NCBI RefSeq assembly: GCF_030704305.1
Contig: NZ_CP131935.1
Location: 1,178,001-1,242,000, forward strand
Source of the DNA: Massilia sp. R2A-15
Lineage (GTDB): Bacteria > Pseudomonadota > Gammaproteobacteria > Burkholderiales > Burkholderiaceae_D
DNA: 64,000 nucleotides
Reading direction: 5' to 3'
Shown here in pieces: positions 26,488 to 34,689 of this stretch (positions are counted from its first letter, which is position 1; every line of letters begins with the position of its first letter). A program made the translations under genes and the position numbers. The notes beneath the pieces are model-generated. The model did no database searches. It was not told the origin of the DNA and saw only the letters and a program-made list of their open reading frames with translations.

Positions 26488-27270
26488 TCAGCGCGTGAGC
26501 AAGCGGCGCAGCGCGAAGCTGGCCGCGTCGACCATCGCCACCAGCAGCAGCATGCAGATGATGACGGTGGCCGCGTTCTGCATCTGGAACAGCGACAGGT
26601 GGTACTTGAGCATCTGGCCGAGTCCACCGGCGCCGACCACGCCCAGCACGGCTGCGGCGCGGATGTTGTTCTCCCAGCGGTACAGGGTGTACGAGAGCAT
26701 CTGCGGCAGCGCCTGCGGCAAGGTCGCATAGAAGAAGGCCGCCATCGGCGCCGCGCCGTTGGTCAGCAGCGTCTGGTGCGGCAGCGGTTCGGCGTTTTCC
26801 AGCGCGTCGGCGAACAGCCGTCCGAGCACGCCGCTGGTGTGCGCGGCCAGCGCCAGGGTGCCGGCGAGCGGCCCGAGGCCGGCGGCCACCAGCAGCAGCG
26901 ACGCCCACACCAGTTCCGGGATCGAGCGCAGGATGTTGAGGATGGTGCGGGTGGCGCCGCGCGGCACGCGGCCGAAGCGGCCCGCCGCCGGCAAGGCCAG
27001 CGCCAGGCCGCCGATCACCGCGAGCAGGGTGCCGAGCGCCGACATCGACAAGGTCTCGGCGGTCGCGTTCAGGCACTTCATCAGGAACGGCGCGGCCAGT
27101 TCGGGCGGCGCGAAGCCCCTCAGGAATTCGGCGGTGGTGGAGGCCGCCTCGGCGCTGAAGAACGCCGCGAACTGCAGCGGCAGCGACGCGAAGCTGGCGG
27201 CGACCAGCGCGGCCAGTGCCAGCATCAGCAGCCAGGTCGACAGCCGCCGGCGCGGGGGGGCGGGCATCAT
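26488..27270 (-). CDS. ABC permease, PhnE family, second copy
   Basis: Inner-membrane permease of 260 aa with about six helices. The EAA-type loop is present late in the protein (AAVLGVVGAGGLGQML), and RSIPELVWASLLLV is the usual PhnE signature. It starts at an ATG overlapping the stop of the first permease by four bases (ATGA), with AGGAGG upstream. It is homologous to the first permease, so the two probably form a heterodimeric channel. Confidence 0.9.
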   Translation of the reverse strand: MMPAPPRRRLSTWLLMLALAALVAASFASLPLQFAAFFSAEAASTTAEFLRGFAPPELAAPFLMKCLNATAETLSMSALGTLLAVIGGLALALPAAGRFGRVPRGATRTILNILRSIPELVWASLLLVAAGLGPLAGTLALAAHTSGVLGRLFADALENAEPLPHQTLLTNGAAPMAAFFYATLPQALPQMLSYTLYRWENNIRAAAVLGVVGAGGLGQMLKYHLSLFQMQNAATVIICMLLLVAMVDAASFALRRLLTR

Positions 27271-28097
27271 CCGAGCCTCCTGCGCAGCAGCTTCGACACC
27301 ACGTCGGCCAGCGCCACCAGCAGCACGAACACGATCAGCATGGTCGAGACCTCGCCGCCGGCCATCATGCGCGTCGATTCGTCCATGCGCTGGCCAAGGC
27401 CGCCGGCGCCCACAAAACCCATCACGGCCGATCCGCGGATCGCGCACTCCCAGCGGTACACGGTGTACGACACCAGTTCGGAGGCGGACGACGGCAGCGC
27501 GCCGTAGAACAGGGCGGGCAAGCGCCCGGCGCCGTTGGCCAGCAGGATGTCGGTGGCGTGGGCGTCGGACGACTCGAGGATTTCGGCATACACCTTGCCC
27601 AGCATGCCGCAGTAGGTGAGCGCGATGGCCAGCACGCCGGCGGTGGGGCCCAGGCCAACGACGCGCACGAACAGCAGCGCCCATACCAGTTCCGGCACGC
27701 TGCGCAGCAGCACCAGGATCCAGCGCACGCACTGGCGCACCAGCTTCGACGACAGGCGCATGCGGCCGGTGCCAAGACGCGAGATCGACAGCCGCTCGGT
27801 GACGACCAGCGTGGCGGGAATGGCGCCCAGCAGCGCGAGGGTCAGGCCGGCGGTGGCGATGGCGACGGTCTGCCACGTTTCGCGCAGCACCATCTGGAGG
27901 AATTCGAGCGAGTGGGCCGGATGCAGGAAGCCTTCCAGGAAGCGGCCCGCCGCCACCAGGCTTTGCATGTCGAACAGCAGCCAGGGCTTGAATTCGCTGA
28001 ACACCAGCGCGGGCCACAGCAGCGCCAGGCAGACGATGGTGGCGGTGACGCGGGTGCGCCAGGCCGGATCGGCCGGCATGCGTGAGTCGGTCGTCAT
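27267..28097 (-). CDS. ABC permease, PhnE family, first copy
   Basis: Inner-membrane permease of 276 aa. The conserved parts are LLRSVPELVWALLFV and the EAA loop GSAVMGFVGAGGLGQRM, with six predicted helices. It begins four bases after the upstream ATPase and overlaps the next permease, so translation is likely coupled. The family includes phosphonate, phosphite and putative selenate importers. Confidence 0.92.
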   Translation of the reverse strand: MTTDSRMPADPAWRTRVTATIVCLALLWPALVFSEFKPWLLFDMQSLVAAGRFLEGFLHPAHSLEFLQMVLRETWQTVAIATAGLTLALLGAIPATLVVTERLSISRLGTGRMRLSSKLVRQCVRWILVLLRSVPELVWALLFVRVVGLGPTAGVLAIALTYCGMLGKVYAEILESSDAHATDILLANGAGRLPALFYGALPSSASELVSYTVYRWECAIRGSAVMGFVGAGGLGQRMDESTRMMAGGEVSTMLIVFVLLVALADVVSKLLRRRLG

Positions 28098-28101
28098 GGA
28101 T

Positions 28102-28917
28102 TCAGAAGCAGGCGCCGACGGCGATGCGGTCTGGGGATTCGTGAAACACCGGCGGGTGCGGCGTCATCGATTCGTTCTGATACAGCGCATCGATCATCGC
28201 GTCGGTCACCTGTTCGCGCGGCGCGTCGAACACGATGCGGCCTTCGCGCAAGCCGACGATGCGGGCGAAATGGGCGCGCGCGATGTCCACCTGGTGCAGG
28301 CTGCAGATCAGCGTGGCGTTGCGAGTCGCGGCCTCCTGCTGCAGCGTCGACAGCGTCAGTTGCGACAGCGCCGGGTCGAGCGCCGATAGCGGCTCGTCGA
28401 CCAGGAAGGCGTGCGCCGACGACAGCAGCAGGCGCGCCAGGCCGCAGCGCTGGCGCTCGCCGCCCGACAGCCGGTCCACCCGCGCATACAGCTTGTCGCC
28501 CAGGCCGAAGCGCTGCAGCGCGCCCCAGGCGGCTTCGGGATCGGCCGGTTTCACCAGCGAGGCGAGGGCCTGCCACAAGGACCACTGCGGCAGGCGCGCG
28601 GCCAACACCGCGGTCACCACGCGCTGGCGCGGCGGCAGCGGCGGCGTCTGCGGCGCCAGGCACAGGCGCGCGCGCAGGCGATGGCGCTGTTCGTCGGTCA
28701 GCGTCCACGGATCCTGCCCGAACGCCTCGAACGTGCCGCCGGCAGGCCGCTGCGCGCAGGCCAGGGTGGCCAGCAAGGTCGTCTTGCCGGCGCCCGACGG
28801 TCCGATCACGGCCAGCTGCTCGCCCTGCGCAATCCGCAGGTCGATGTCGTGCAGCGCGGCGGCGCCAGTTCTGGCCCCTAGATGGCGCACTGTCAGCTTG
28901 TCGAGCAGGTAGGTCAT
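28102..28917 (-). CDS. ABC importer ATPase, PhnC family
   Basis: ATP-binding subunit of 271 aa: Walker A GPSGAGKTT, signature LSGGERQRCGLARLL, Walker B AFLVDEPLSALDPA, and switch His in LICSLHQVDIAR. SLHQVD is the PhnC-family form of the H-loop. It lies five bases after the binding-protein gene and four before the first permease. It should power uptake of the anion bound by the periplasmic partner. Confidence 0.92.
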   Translation of the reverse strand: MTYLLDKLTVRHLGARTGAAALHDIDLRIAQGEQLAVIGPSGAGKTTLLATLACAQRPAGGTFEAFGQDPWTLTDEQRHRLRARLCLAPQTPPLPPRQRVVTAVLAARLPQWSLWQALASLVKPADPEAAWGALQRFGLGDKLYARVDRLSGGERQRCGLARLLLSSAHAFLVDEPLSALDPALSQLTLSTLQQEAATRNATLICSLHQVDIARAHFARIVGLREGRIVFDAPREQVTDAMIDALYQNESMTPHPPVFHESPDRIAVGACF

Positions 28918-28922
28918 CGCGA

Positions 28923-29810
28923 TTACTTCAGCAGGCCCGCGTTGTGGGCGGCCGCCTCGATCGCGGTGTAGTTCTCGGCCTTGGTCGGAATGAACTTGCT
29001 GGCGCGCTGCAGCTCGAGGATCTCCTTGCCTTCAGGCGTGGACTTGTCCAGCGCGAGGAAGGCGTCGGTGATCTTTTTCTTCAGCGCCGGGTTCATGTCC
29101 GAGCGCACGCTCCAGTTGTAGTCGTAGTAGCCGGGCGTGGTGTAGAACACGCGCACCACCGACGGATCGACCTTGTGCTCGGCGACCAGCTTTTCCCATA
29201 CCGAGATGTTCAGCGCGCCCGCATCGACCTTGCCGCCGGCAACCGACGCCACCGTCGCGTCGTGCGCGCCAGAGAACGCGATGCGTTTCAGGTCGGTGTC
29301 CGGATTGATCTTCGCGGCCAGCAGGTAGGAGCGCGGCATCAGGTGGCCCGAGGTGGACGACTCGGAGCCGAACGACAGCGTCTTGCCCTTCAGGTCTTCG
29401 AGCTTGTTGATGTCCTTGTGGGTGGTGACGAACACCGAGCGGAATTTTTCGTCTTCGGCGCGCTGCACCAGCGGCGTGACCATGCCCTTGCTGCGCACGT
29501 TGGCCTGCACGAAGGTGAAGCCGCCGAACCAGACCATGTCGATCTTCTTGTTGATCAGGCCTTCGACCGACGCCGCGTAATCCGTCACCGGGGTGAACTC
29601 GACCTTCAGGCCCGTCTGCTTGGCCAGGTAGTCTCCGAGCGGCTTGAACTTGCGCTGCAGTTCGGTCGGGTTCTCGTCCGGGATCGCCGACACGCGCAGC
29701 ACACCGGGCGTATTTTGCGCGGCGGCGTGCGTGGATGCGAACATCAGGCCGGCGGCGGCGGTCGCGCCCAGGATCGTCTTCAGGGTGCGGATTGCGGAAA
29801 ATTGGCTCAT
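28923..29810 (-). CDS. PhnD-like substrate-binding protein, putative selenate/selenite importer
   Basis: Periplasmic receptor of 295 aa with a signal peptide (cut near HAAAQ). The motifs LRVSAIPDENPTELQRKFKP, FTPVTDYAASVEGL, GGFTFVQA and SSTSGHLMPRSYLL are those I associate with the putative selenate ABC transporter binding protein group (TIGR04553-like). True phosphonate PhnD differs in this pocket. It heads a five-gene operon and is divergent from egtD-egtB. Selenium uptake would fit the sen genes 14 kb away. Ligand identity is inference; phosphonate or phosphite cannot be excluded. Confidence 0.82.
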   Translation of the reverse strand: MSQFSAIRTLKTILGATAAAGLMFASTHAAAQNTPGVLRVSAIPDENPTELQRKFKPLGDYLAKQTGLKVEFTPVTDYAASVEGLINKKIDMVWFGGFTFVQANVRSKGMVTPLVQRAEDEKFRSVFVTTHKDINKLEDLKGKTLSFGSESSTSGHLMPRSYLLAAKINPDTDLKRIAFSGAHDATVASVAGGKVDAGALNISVWEKLVAEHKVDPSVVRVFYTTPGYYDYNWSVRSDMNPALKKKITDAFLALDKSTPEGKEILELQRASKFIPTKAENYTAIEAAAHNAGLLK

Positions 29811-29891
29811 AAGCCCTTTCTGTCGGGAAGTTGAATGGAGTCAGCCGCCGTGGTGCGATCCGATTCGAATAGGCATGAAGCTGACAATTTG

Positions 29892-29905
29892 GATATTCAG
29901 ATATC
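29892..29905. promoter_or_regulatory. Small inverted repeat between importer operon and egtD
   Basis: GATAT (29892-29896) and ATATC (29901-29905), four bases apart, lie in the 165-bp AT-richer divergent gap. It could be an operator shared by both units, but the arms are short. Confidence 0.25.
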
Positions 29906-29975
29906 ATAACAAAAACAGTGACATCCTATTCAGCCTGCACGATTACTGCGCCGCTGTGGTGCCAATGAAAAGCCT

Positions 29976-30941
29976 ATGTCGACGTCTTCACCGACCGAAT
30001 CGCATCACCCTCACGCCGGCGCCGCCGTGCTGGCCGAACTCGATGCCGGTCTGCGCGCCAGCCATCCGTGCATCTCGCCCAAGTTCCTGTACGACGCGCT
30101 TGGGTCGCGCCTGTTCGAGGCGATCTGCGAACTGCCCGAGTACTATCCGACCCGCACCGAGGCGTCCATCTTTGCGCGCCACGGCGCCGCGATGGCGCGC
30201 GAGGTCGGCCCCGGCCGCACCCTGATCGACCTTGGCGCCGGCAACTGCGCCAAGGCCGCCAGCCTGTTCCCGCTGCTGCATCCGGCCCAGTACGTCGCCA
30301 TCGACATCTCGGCCGACTTCGTGCGCGAGTCGCTAGAACGCCTGCACCAGCGGTTTCCCCACATCGAAATGACCGCGCTGGGGCTCGATTTTTCGAACGC
30401 GCTCGATCTGCCTGGTGTGGTGCGGCGCGAGAAGCGCCTGTTCTTCTACCCGGGTTCGTCGATCGGCAATTTCACGCCCGGCCAGGCGGGCGCCTTCCTG
30501 CGCCGCGCGCGTGCCCAGTGCGACGACGACGGCGCATTGCTGATCGGGATCGACCTGGTGAAGGACAGCGCCACGCTGGACGCCGCCTACGACGATGCGC
30601 TCGGCGTCACGGCCGCCTTCAACCTCAATATCCTGCGCCACGTGAACCACCTGGCCGGCGCCGACTTCGACGTGCGCCAGTGGCGCCACAGCGGCCGGTA
30701 CAACGCGCTTGAAAGCCGCATCGAAATGCACCTCGAAGCGCGCGAGGACCTTACCGTGAACTGGCGCGGCGGCCAGCGCGCCTTCCGCGCCGGCGCGCGG
30801 ATCCACACCGAGAACAGCTATAAATACCGGCAAAGCGCAGCGGTCGGGCTGCTGGAACAGGCGGGCTTCCAGGCCACCGGCGTCTGGACCGACCCGGCCG
30901 GCTGGTTCGCCGTCATCCACGCGCGCGCGATCGCGCCCTGA
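29976..30941 (+). CDS. egtD: L-histidine N-alpha-methyltransferase EgtD
   Basis: Adds three methyl groups from SAM to the amino group of histidine to make hercynine, the shared precursor of ergothioneine and selenoneine. 321 aa, the usual size. Motifs: SPKFLYDALGSRLFEAICELPEYYPTR at the N-terminus, LIDLGAGNCAKAASL (SAM loop), FYPGSSIGNF, and LNILRHVNHLAGADFD with RIEMHLEA in the histidine-binding C-terminal domain. It is followed three bases later by egtB. Start ATG at 29976 has only a weak ribosome site. Confidence 0.96.
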   Translation: MSTSSPTESHHPHAGAAVLAELDAGLRASHPCISPKFLYDALGSRLFEAICELPEYYPTRTEASIFARHGAAMAREVGPGRTLIDLGAGNCAKAASLFPLLHPAQYVAIDISADFVRESLERLHQRFPHIEMTALGLDFSNALDLPGVVRREKRLFFYPGSSIGNFTPGQAGAFLRRARAQCDDDGALLIGIDLVKDSATLDAAYDDALGVTAAFNLNILRHVNHLAGADFDVRQWRHSGRYNALESRIEMHLEAREDLTVNWRGGQRAFRAGARIHTENSYKYRQSAAVGLLEQAGFQATGVWTDPAGWFAVIHARAIAP

Positions 30942-30944
30942 GCC

Positions 30945-32129
30945 ATGAAACCGTCCGACGATTTCACCTGCCGCCGCCGCTTCGAGAGCGTGCGCAAGCG
31001 ATCGGAGGCGCTGGCAGCACCGCTGTCGGACGAAGACTGCGGTGCCCAGTCGATGCCGGACGCCAGTCCCGTCAAGTGGCACCTGGCGCACACCACCTGG
31101 TTCTTCGAGACCTTCATCCTCGAACAAATGGAGGAGCGCTTCCAGCCCTTCCATCCCACGTTCCGCTTCCTGTTCAACTCCTACTACAACGGCATCGGCG
31201 ACCGCCATCCGCGCGCCAAGCGGGGCTTGCTGACGCGGCCGTCGATGGCCGAAGTGCGCGCCTACCGCGCCGACGTGGACGAACGGATCGGACGCCTGCT
31301 GGCGGCGCAGGCCGACAACCCGCAGCTGGCGGCGCTGATCGAGCTCGGGCTGCAGCACGAACAGCAGCACCAGGAGCTGATCCTCACCGACGTGCAGCAC
31401 CTGCTGGCGCAAAATGCGCTCAATCCCGCCTACACCTTGGCGGCGCCGGCGCCGGCCGAGGCGACGCCGCTGCGATTCCTCGACTTCGCCGGCGGCGTCG
31501 CGCAGATCGGCCACGCGGGCGACGGCTTCTGCTTCGACAATGAGCTGCCGCGCCATCGCCAGTTCGTCGAGCCCTTCGCGCTCGCCGACCGGCTGGTGAC
31601 CAATGGCGAATACCTCGCCTTCATTGACGCCGGCGGCTACCGCGATGCGGCGCTGTGGCTGTCCGAAGGCTGGGACCAGGTCAATGCGCTGGCGCTGGCG
31701 CAGCCGATGTACTGGCAGCGCGACGAAGCAGGGCGCTGGTGCGAGTTCACCTTGCACGGCCTGCGCCCGCTCGACCTCGCGCGGCCGGTGACCAGCGTGT
31801 CGCTGTTCGAGGCCGACGCCTACGCCAACTGGCGCGGCGCGCGGCTGCCGACCGAGTTCGAATGGGAGCTGGCCGAAGGCCAGGGCGAAGCGCTGCGCCA
31901 GATGTTCGGCCATTGCTGGCAGTGGACCAGCAGCAGCTACGCACCGTACCCGGGCTACGCGACGGCGCCTGGCGCGCTGGGCGAATACAATGGCAAGTTC
32001 ATGCTCAACCAGTATGTGCTGCGCGGTTCCTCGAGCGCGACGCCTGCGGGCCACTCGCGCGCGACCTACCGCAACTTCTTCCCCGCCGGCGCACGCTGGC
32101 AATTCACCGGAATCAGGCTCGCAAAATAA
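30945..32129 (+). CDS. egtB: Hercynine oxygenase EgtB (sulfoxide synthase)
   Basis: Nonheme iron enzyme that joins a thiol (cysteine or gamma-glutamylcysteine) to hercynine with O2. 394 aa. The DinB-like N-terminal domain carries the iron ligands in WHLAHTTWFFETF and LQHEQQHQELILTD (HxxxHxE). The C-terminal formylglycine-generating-enzyme fold is seen in RLPTEFEWELA and QYVLRGSSSATP. Together with egtD it forms the core of ergothioneine synthesis. No egtA, egtC or egtE lies in the window. It is clearly distinct from the SenA paralogue at 45.9 kb. Confidence 0.95.
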   Translation: MKPSDDFTCRRRFESVRKRSEALAAPLSDEDCGAQSMPDASPVKWHLAHTTWFFETFILEQMEERFQPFHPTFRFLFNSYYNGIGDRHPRAKRGLLTRPSMAEVRAYRADVDERIGRLLAAQADNPQLAALIELGLQHEQQHQELILTDVQHLLAQNALNPAYTLAAPAPAEATPLRFLDFAGGVAQIGHAGDGFCFDNELPRHRQFVEPFALADRLVTNGEYLAFIDAGGYRDAALWLSEGWDQVNALALAQPMYWQRDEAGRWCEFTLHGLRPLDLARPVTSVSLFEADAYANWRGARLPTEFEWELAEGQGEALRQMFGHCWQWTSSSYAPYPGYATAPGALGEYNGKFMLNQYVLRGSSSATPAGHSRATYRNFFPAGARWQFTGIRLAK

Positions 32130-32131
32130 TA

Positions 32132-33070
32132 ATGACAGTCCATCTGCCGCACATCGACCTCCACATCCTCAACCGCCGCGCCAACGCCTACATACTCGCC
32201 CATCCGCTCGCCTTTACCTTGCAGGTGCTGAAGGCGTTCCGCGCCAACCAGGGCTTGCTGCTGGCCGGCGCGGTAGCCTATTACGCCTTGCTGTCCATCG
32301 TGCCGTTCCTGATGCTGGTGGTGGTGATCCTGTCGCACTTCATCGACCAGGCCGAGCTGCTGCTCACGCTCAAGCGCTACCTCGAATGGCTGGTGCCGAG
32401 CCAGTCGAACTCGATCGCCGCCGAGGTGGCGCACTTCCTCGACAACCGCGACCTGATTACCTGGGTGCTGGGCGGGACGATGGTGTTTTTCAGTTCGCTC
32501 GCGTTCACGGTGCTGGAGAACGCGATGAGCGTGATCTTCATCCACCGGGTCGCGATCCGGCGCCGGCACTTCCTGGTGTCGGCGGTGCTTCCTTACTGCT
32601 ACATCGTCGCGCTGGGCGCCGGCGTGATGCTGGTCACGCTGGTGGCCGGGTCGCTGCAGGTGATGGGGCAGGAGAGCGTGCGCCTGTTCGGCGCCACCTG
32701 GTCGCTCAAGGGAGTGTCGGGCGTGATGCTGTATCTGCTGGGGCTGAGCGGCGAGATCCTGGTGCTGACGTCGATCTACCTGGTGATGCCGGTCGGGCGG
32801 CTGTCGCTGCAGCACGCGCTGATCGGCGGCGTCACCGCGGCGCTGCTGTGGGAAGTCGCGCGCCACGTGCTGGTGTGGTACTTCACCACGCTGTCGCAGG
32901 TGAACGTGGTGTACGGCTCGATGACGACGGCGATCGTGGTGATGTTCTCGCTGGAGATCGGCGCGACCTTGCTGCTGATGGGGGCGCAGGTGATATCGGA
33001 ATACGAGCGGGTGGGGCGCGATGGCGAGGGCGGGGAACCGAAGCCGATGGTGACGCGGCCGCCGGTGTAA
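32132..33070 (+). CDS. YihY/BrkB family inner-membrane protein
   Basis: Membrane protein of 312 aa with about six helices. Typical family features: GLLLAGAVAYYALLSIVPFLMLVVVIL near the N-terminus and YGSMTTAIVVMFSLEIGATLLLMGAQ near the C-terminus. The family was once called RNase BN but is not a nuclease; its role is unclear. It starts two bases after the egtB stop, so it is probably cotranscribed with egtD-egtB. Whether it helps export or retention of ergothioneine is not known. Confidence 0.9.
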   Translation: MTVHLPHIDLHILNRRANAYILAHPLAFTLQVLKAFRANQGLLLAGAVAYYALLSIVPFLMLVVVILSHFIDQAELLLTLKRYLEWLVPSQSNSIAAEVAHFLDNRDLITWVLGGTMVFFSSLAFTVLENAMSVIFIHRVAIRRRHFLVSAVLPYCYIVALGAGVMLVTLVAGSLQVMGQESVRLFGATWSLKGVSGVMLYLLGLSGEILVLTSIYLVMPVGRLSLQHALIGGVTAALLWEVARHVLVWYFTTLSQVNVVYGSMTTAIVVMFSLEIGATLLLMGAQVISEYERVGRDGEGGEPKPMVTRPPV

Positions 33071-33078
33071 CGTGGTTC

Positions 33079-33118
33079 GGGTCTGACCGGCGTGGAACTC
33101 GGCGTCCCCGTCAGACCC
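33079..33118. repeat. Inverted repeat after yihY
   Basis: GGGTCTGAC at the left and GTCAGACCC at the right flank an internal GGCGTCCCC. It is related to the palindrome at 52363 and probably ends the egt operon. Confidence 0.55.
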
Positions 33119-33163
33119 TAATGCCGTTAAGTTAAGGTGAACATTGGAGCTGCTCGCAGAATC

Positions 33164-33305
33164 GGGGTCTGGTCCTGCGGACCTGACCCCATTTTTATTT
33201 CGCCACAAATTATCGAAACAAGGTTTTGCGGTACCAAAAACACCCGTGTGCTCTCGGTGCCGCCGAAGTTCTCAACATGGGGTCAGGTCCGCAGGACCAG
33301 ACCCC
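33164..33305. repeat. Family A inverted pair
   Basis: Form 2 (33164-33190) and form 1 (33279-33305) face each other between the converging yihY and zinc-protein genes. The gap 33071-33328 holds only repeats. Confidence 0.85.
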
Positions 33306-33328
33306 GATGAAGCGCGCGCTGTCGATTC

Positions 33329-33568
33329 TTACGTAACCGCATTAAGGTCGTACCCCCGTGCCGCAGCAGCCGCGCTGAAGCTGGATCGGCGGCACTTGAC
33401 GGTGCCGTAGGAGCAGAACACGCAGCAGTCGCCGGCTTTCGGCCGCAGCAGCGCCGCGCAGCCGGTGCACTCATAGTAGAACTGGCAGGCGTCGGTCGGC
33501 ATGGTTTCGGATTTGCTGGCGCCGCAATGCGGGCAGGTCAAAACGGATTCGAGGATCGCATCGGCCAC
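33329..33568 (-). CDS. GDCCVFCSYG zinc-ribbon protein with frameshifted C-terminus
   Basis: Small protein of 79 aa with two Cys pairs near the N-terminus (LTCPHCG, YECTGCAALLR) and the highly conserved GDCCVFCSYG block, probably zinc-binding and of unknown role. In this family SYG is normally followed by a few residues and then CPPIQ. Here the frame gives KCRRSSFSAAAAARG, while the next frame reads KCPPIQLQRGCC and stops at 33342. A single missing base near 33391 explains this. The start is GTG at 33566-33568 with AAGGAG upstream. Confidence 0.8.
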   Translation of the reverse strand: MADAILESVLTCPHCGASKSETMPTDACQFYYECTGCAALLRPKAGDCCVFCSYGTVKCRRSSFSAAAAARGYDLNAVT

Positions 33569-33607
33569 AGTGAGCTCCTTCTGAAATAATTTGCTGCGCC
33601 GCACAAA

Positions 33608-33861
33608 AACTGTGCTACACTTCGTTTTGTTGTGCTGCAGTCCGCTTGCGAACCGCACCATGATACCCCGGGCTTTGCGCCTCGATAGCGGCATGTGTAA
33701 TGCTGCGATTCGTAGACAGTCGCAAAAGGACGGGTTTGTAATTCCGGATACGTTGGTCGATTTACACACCGGCGCACCACGCAGATAGCATGGGCGTTCG
33801 AGACTTGATTAAAGCATTGGTAATACATTGGAACAGAGCTCGCTTCGGCGAGCTTTTTTTT
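33608..33861 (+). ncRNA. Possible small transcript ending in a UUCG terminator
   Basis: The 359-base gap 33569-33927 contains no convincing gene but ends in a strong terminator. A -10-like TACACT with an upstream TG lies near 33612-33617 (TGTGCTACACT). A short frame (MIPRALRLDSGMCNAAIRRQ, 33660-33788) has no ribosome site. A regulatory RNA is possible; so is transcription of the divergent zinc-protein promoter region. Confidence 0.25.
33837..33861 (+). terminator. Rho-independent terminator with UUCG tetraloop
   Basis: AGCTCGC, loop TTCG, GCGAGCT, followed by eight T. The gene it serves is not evident. Confidence 0.85.
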
Positions 33862-33878
33862 ATGGGCGAACAGAAAAT

Positions 33879-33918
33879 GGGGACTCGGCGTCCCCGTCGC
33901 TCCGCAGGACCAGACCCC
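33879..33918. repeat. Family A composite palindrome
   Basis: GGGGACTCGGCGTCCCC fused to the right half of a form 1 element (CCGCAGGACCAGACCCC). The same composite recurs at 37712 and 48583. Confidence 0.75.
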
Positions 33919-33927
33919 GGGGCCGTA

Positions 33928-34689
33928 TCAGGCGCGCAGCTTGTAGCCGGTCTTGAAGATCCACCAGATCGCGGCCATGCACACGGCCAGCAGGCCGACG
34001 CCCATGCCGGCGCTGAGCGCCACGCCCACGTCCGACACGCCATAAAAGCTCCAGCGGAAGCCGCTGATCAAATACACCACCGGATTGAACAGCGCCACCT
34101 TCTGCCAGAACGGCGGCAGCATGCTCATCGAGTAGAAGCTTCCGCCCAAGAACGACAGCGGCGTGATGACCAGCATCGGCACGATCTGGACCTTCTCGAA
34201 GCCGTCCGCCCAGATGCCGATGATGAAGCCGAGCAGGCTGAAGGCGATCGCCGTCAGCACCATGAACACCATCATCCAGAACGGATGCACGATCTCGAAG
34301 TCGACAAAGCAGCGCGCGGTAATTAATATCAGCACGCCGAGAATCACCGACTTGCTGGCCGCAGCGCCGACGTAGCCGAGCACGATCTCCAGCGCGGAAA
34401 TCGGCGCCGACAGTATTTCGTAGATGGTGCCGGAGAACTTGGGCATGTAGATGCCGAACGAGGCGTTGGCCACGCTTTGCGTCATTAGCGACATCATGAT
34501 CAGGCCAGGCACGATGAAGGCGCCGTACCGCACGCCATCGACCTGCACCATGCGCGAGCCGATCGCCGCGCCGAACACGACGAAGTACAGCGACGTCGAG
34601 ATGACCGGCGACGCAATGCTCTGCATGAGGGTGCGCCAGGTGCGCGCCATTTCGAACTGGTACAGCGCGCGAATTGCGTAGATGTTCAT
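33928..34689 (-). CDS. ABC-2 type exporter permease (YadH-like)
   Basis: Six-helix permease of 253 aa. Family landmarks: [21 protein letters not shown] near the start, [21 protein letters not shown], and [20 protein letters not shown] near the end. It overlaps the ATPase gene upstream by four bases, so the two form one transporter. The E. coli YadGH pair is uncharacterised, and substrates of this group are unknown. Confidence 0.92.
   Translation of the reverse strand: MNIYAIRALYQFEMARTWRTLMQSIASPVISTSLYFVVFGAAIGSRMVQVDGVRYGAFIVPGLIMMSLMTQSVANASFGIYMPKFSGTIYEILSAPISALEIVLGYVGAAASKSVILGVLILITARCFVDFEIVHPFWMMVFMVLTAIAFSLLGFIIGIWADGFEKVQIVPMLVITPLSFLGGSFYSMSMLPPFWQKVALFNPVVYLISGFRWSFYGVSDVGVALSAGMGVGLLAVCMAAIWWIFKTGYKLRA

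Noticed and set aside
28923..29810. Importer as a phosphonate (PhnD) system
   Set aside because: No phn C-P lyase or phosphonatase genes are present, and the binding protein's motifs fit the putative selenate group better. Not excluded, but the weaker reading.
33591..33788. 65-codon + strand ORF before the UUCG terminator
   Set aside because: No ribosome site, no recognisable composition, and it overlaps the promoter region of the zinc-protein gene.
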